This document shows, piece after piece, positions 62,285-64,000 of a stretch of DNA of 64,000 nt; positions within the stretch are counted from its first letter, which is position 1, and each line of letters opens with the position of its first letter. The position numbers and the translations under genes were made by a program. The notes below the pieces were generated by a model. It was not told where the DNA came from, did not search any database, and saw only the letters and a list, made by a program, of their open reading frames with translations. Source of the stretch: Bacillota bacterium (lineage in GTDB: Bacteria > Bacillota > Dehalobacteriia > UBA4068); the NCBI GenBank assembly GCA_024679955.1, contig JAILCQ010000009.1, forward strand, positions 140,814-204,813, read 5' to 3'.

Positions 62285-64000
62285 ATGAGTATTGTCATCG
62301 GTCAAATGGAAGTGGCCTCCGGCGATCCGGCGCGGAACAAAAACGCTATGCTGCAAATGATCGGCCGGGCCAAAGAAATGCAAGCGGACCTGCTGGTTTT
62401 CCCCGAGGCCTGTTTGTCCGGCTTGTTCCTGGGCGAAAATTTTTGCCGCCGGGGCTTTTTTGAGGATTGCCAGGCTTTTTGCCGGGAGGTCGCCCAGACT
62501 GCCCAAGGTCTGGCCGTGGTCTTCGGCGTGGTGGAAGCGGCGGAAGGCAAATGGCGCAACAGCGTATATCTGGCGGCAGACGGCCAACTCCAACGTCTGC
62601 AAGCGCCAATGGGCGACAGCTTCGCGCCCGGTTATTATCAGGATTTTCTGCCCGCTGCCGAAGGGAAGATCTATACGTTGTCCATCGACGGCAAAGACTG
62701 CCGCATCGGTTTTTTGACCGGCGATTGGCGGGGCAAGACCTTGCCGTATGCGGCCAATGATTTGGATCTGCTGATCCATATGGCACTGGAACCGCTGCTG
62801 CTGGACAACCGGGCTTTGCAGCCCGCTGTGGAAGGCCGTCCCTTTTTGCGGGTGAACGGCGCGGGCTTGCTGCCCCGGGGCAAGCATAATTATCTATACA
62901 GCGGCGGCAGTTATTATATGGATGCGGAAAAGCGCATCACCCATAGGGCCCAATTTTTGCAAAGCGATATCCTGGATTGCCGCGGCGCAGCCTCTGCGCC
63001 CTTGGAAGCAATACCGGAGGACGCCGCCCTGGCCCAGGCTTTGACCTGGGGCGTTCGTTTGTTCTGCCGTCATATCGGCGTGGGGCAGGCTGTGATCGGC
63101 ATTTCCGGCGGCATAGATTCGGCTTTGGCCGCCTGCGTTTACAGCCGGGCTTTGGGGCCGGAAAACGTGCTGCTGGTCAGTATGCCCAGCCAATACAACA
63201 GCGAGCTGACCCAGGAATACGCCTATAGGATGTCCCAGGGCTTGCAGACGGATTATGTTTGCCTGCCCATACAAAAGCAGGTGGACTATATCCGCGATTT
63301 GTTCCGGGAAAAGCAGGGGATATCCGCTGCCGGCGAACCCCTTTCCTTCCATTTGGACGGCTTTGCTATGGAAAACGTACAAGCCCGGGAACGCACCCGG
63401 CTGCTGGCTGCCATATCCGCCGCCAGAAAAGCGATTTTCAGCAACAACGGCAATAAAGCCGAATTGTCGGTGGGCTATTGCACTTTTTACGGGGATTTGG
63501 CCGGGGCTTTCGCCGCCGCCGCCGATTTGTGGAAATTTCAGGTATATCAGGCGGCCCGATACATGCAGACGCTGTACCCGCAAGCGCCGCTGGCGGAGAT
63601 CGCCGCTTTGCGTCCTTCCGCCGAATTGTCGCCGAATCAGGACGTTACCAAGGGTATGGGCGATCCCTTGCGCTATGCCTACCATGATCATCTGCTGCGG
63701 GGTTGGGTGGAAAAAGGACTGGAACCCGGCGACGTGCTGGCCGCTTACCGGCAAGGCCGTCTGGCGGTGCTTTTGGGCTGCGACGCCGCTGCCACGGAGG
63801 GTCTGTTCCCCACGGATGAAGCATTTATCGAGGATTTGCAGTATTGGTGGCGGTGCTATAACGGCTCCGGCGTGGCCAAGCGTATGCAGGCCCCGCCCAT
63901 GCTGGCTTTGACCAGGCGTCCCTTAGGCGGCGCTGCGCCGGAGACCCAGGGCGCGGCCTATCTGAGCCGCCAATTTCTGGAAGAAAAGCGGCAATTGCTG
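62285..64000 (+). CDS. nadE: NAD synthetase with degenerate nitrilase (glutaminase) domain, 3' end outside window
   Basis: 572 codons without a stop up to the window edge. The N-terminal nitrilase-type domain (1-240) keeps the Glu (FPEA, Glu41), but the Lys segment (101-110) has no lysine, and the Cys motif (family LICED-W) reads FLTGDWRG with Gly146 in place of Cys. The synthetase domain (about 245 on) is intact: VIGISGGIDSALAA P-loop (274-279), RTRLLAAISAARKAIFSNNGNKAELSVGYCTFYGD, PNQDVTKGMGDP. It should form NAD+ from deamido-NAD+, but probably with free ammonia only. Its ATG lies 9 bp behind the lipase gene. Confidence 0.9.
   Translation, partial: MSIVIGQMEVASGDPARNKNAMLQMIGRAKEMQADLLVFPEACLSGLFLGENFCRRGFFEDCQAFCREVAQTAQGLAVVFGVVEAAEGKWRNSVYLAADGQLQRLQAPMGDSFAPGYYQDFLPAAEGKIYTLSIDGKDCRIGFLTGDWRGKTLPYAANDLDLLIHMALEPLLLDNRALQPAVEGRPFLRVNGAGLLPRGKHNYLYSGGSYYMDAEKRITHRAQFLQSDILDCRGAASAPLEAIPEDAALAQALTWGVRLFCRHIGVGQAVIGISGGIDSALAACVYSRALGPENVLLVSMPSQYNSELTQEYAYRMSQGLQTDYVCLPIQKQVDYIRDLFREKQGISAAGEPLSFHLDGFAMENVQARERTRLLAAISAARKAIFSNNGNKAELSVGYCTFYGDLAGAFAAAADLWKFQVYQAARYMQTLYPQAPLAEIAALRPSAELSPNQDVTKGMGDPLRYAYHDHLLRGWVEKGLEPGDVLAAYRQGRLAVLLGCDAAATEGLFPTDEAFIEDLQYWWRCYNGSGVAKRMQAPPMLALTRRPLGGAAPETQGAAYLSRQFLEEKRQLL

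Overview
The window is chromosomal DNA of an anaerobic, probably spore-forming member of the Bacillota on the Clostridia/Negativicutes side. The evidence is an electron-transfer flavoprotein with a ferredoxin head, pyruvate phosphate dikinase, the nickel-pincer genes larE/larC, LL-diaminopimelate aminotransferase, a CIRCE-controlled hrcA-grpE-dnaK-dnaJ-prmA-mtaB cluster, two-subunit glycyl-tRNA synthetase, and the sporulation block yabP-yabQ-divIC-S1 protein with two GerMN proteins. Gene density is high and both strands are used. I see no rRNA, tRNA, CRISPR array, insertion sequence or phage gene.

Layout. 1-1.6 kb: end of etfB and etfA. 1.7-7.9 kb (minus): queuosine-precursor transporter, rlmB and pepF overlapping in one operon, then a repeat-containing acidic membrane protein and a PepV-type dipeptidase. 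8.2-13.4 kb (plus): GerMN protein, larE, larC, HAD phosphatase, FAD-dependent dehydrogenase. 13.5-16.2 kb (minus): two-component system. 16.4-18.1 kb: rplS with a probable L19 leader, efp, CD1247-type zinc-ribbon protein. 18.2-25.1 kb: yabP, yabQ, an HTH gene, divIC, S1 protein, Ppx/GppA, pyrK-pyrD, hpt and a GIY-YIG protein, with one membrane-anchored unknown on the minus strand. 25.2-28.2 kb: a second GerMN lipoprotein, a tiny Asn/Ser/Gln-rich gene with a possible sigma-G promoter and its own terminator, and an SH3b-amidase. 28.3-30 kb: a solitary methylmalonyl-CoA-mutase-like gene. 30.1-37.7 kb: heat-shock cluster. 37.7-43.5 kb: glyQ, glyS, ppdK. 43.8-48.3 kb (minus): polar amino-acid ABC transporter locus with an agmatinase-family gene inside it. 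49-53.5 kb (plus): argC-argJ-argB-argD under a promoter overlapped by an ARG box, then a trypsin-fold protein that appears to have lost its catalytic residues. 54.4-57.8 kb (minus): PspC protein, glnS, DUF401 permease. 57.9-64 kb: glnA, dapF, dapL, patatin-like lipase, and a NadE whose glutaminase domain appears to lack its catalytic lysine and cysteine.

How the genes fit together. Arginine synthesis (argCJBD) and a putative basic amino-acid/amidine uptake and breakdown locus stand back to back around a 700-bp control region. glnA, glnS and an apparently ammonia-only NadE all bear on glutamine and ammonia supply. dapF and dapL complete meso-diaminopimelate synthesis by the aminotransferase route. 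The most unusual points are the degenerate NadE amidase domain, the small spore-like Asn/Ser/Gln gene, the pseudoprotease behind argD, the lone MutA-like protein without a B12 domain, and several unexplained stem-loops and inverted repeats in intergenic DNA. Family names come from recognising motifs by eye; no search was run.
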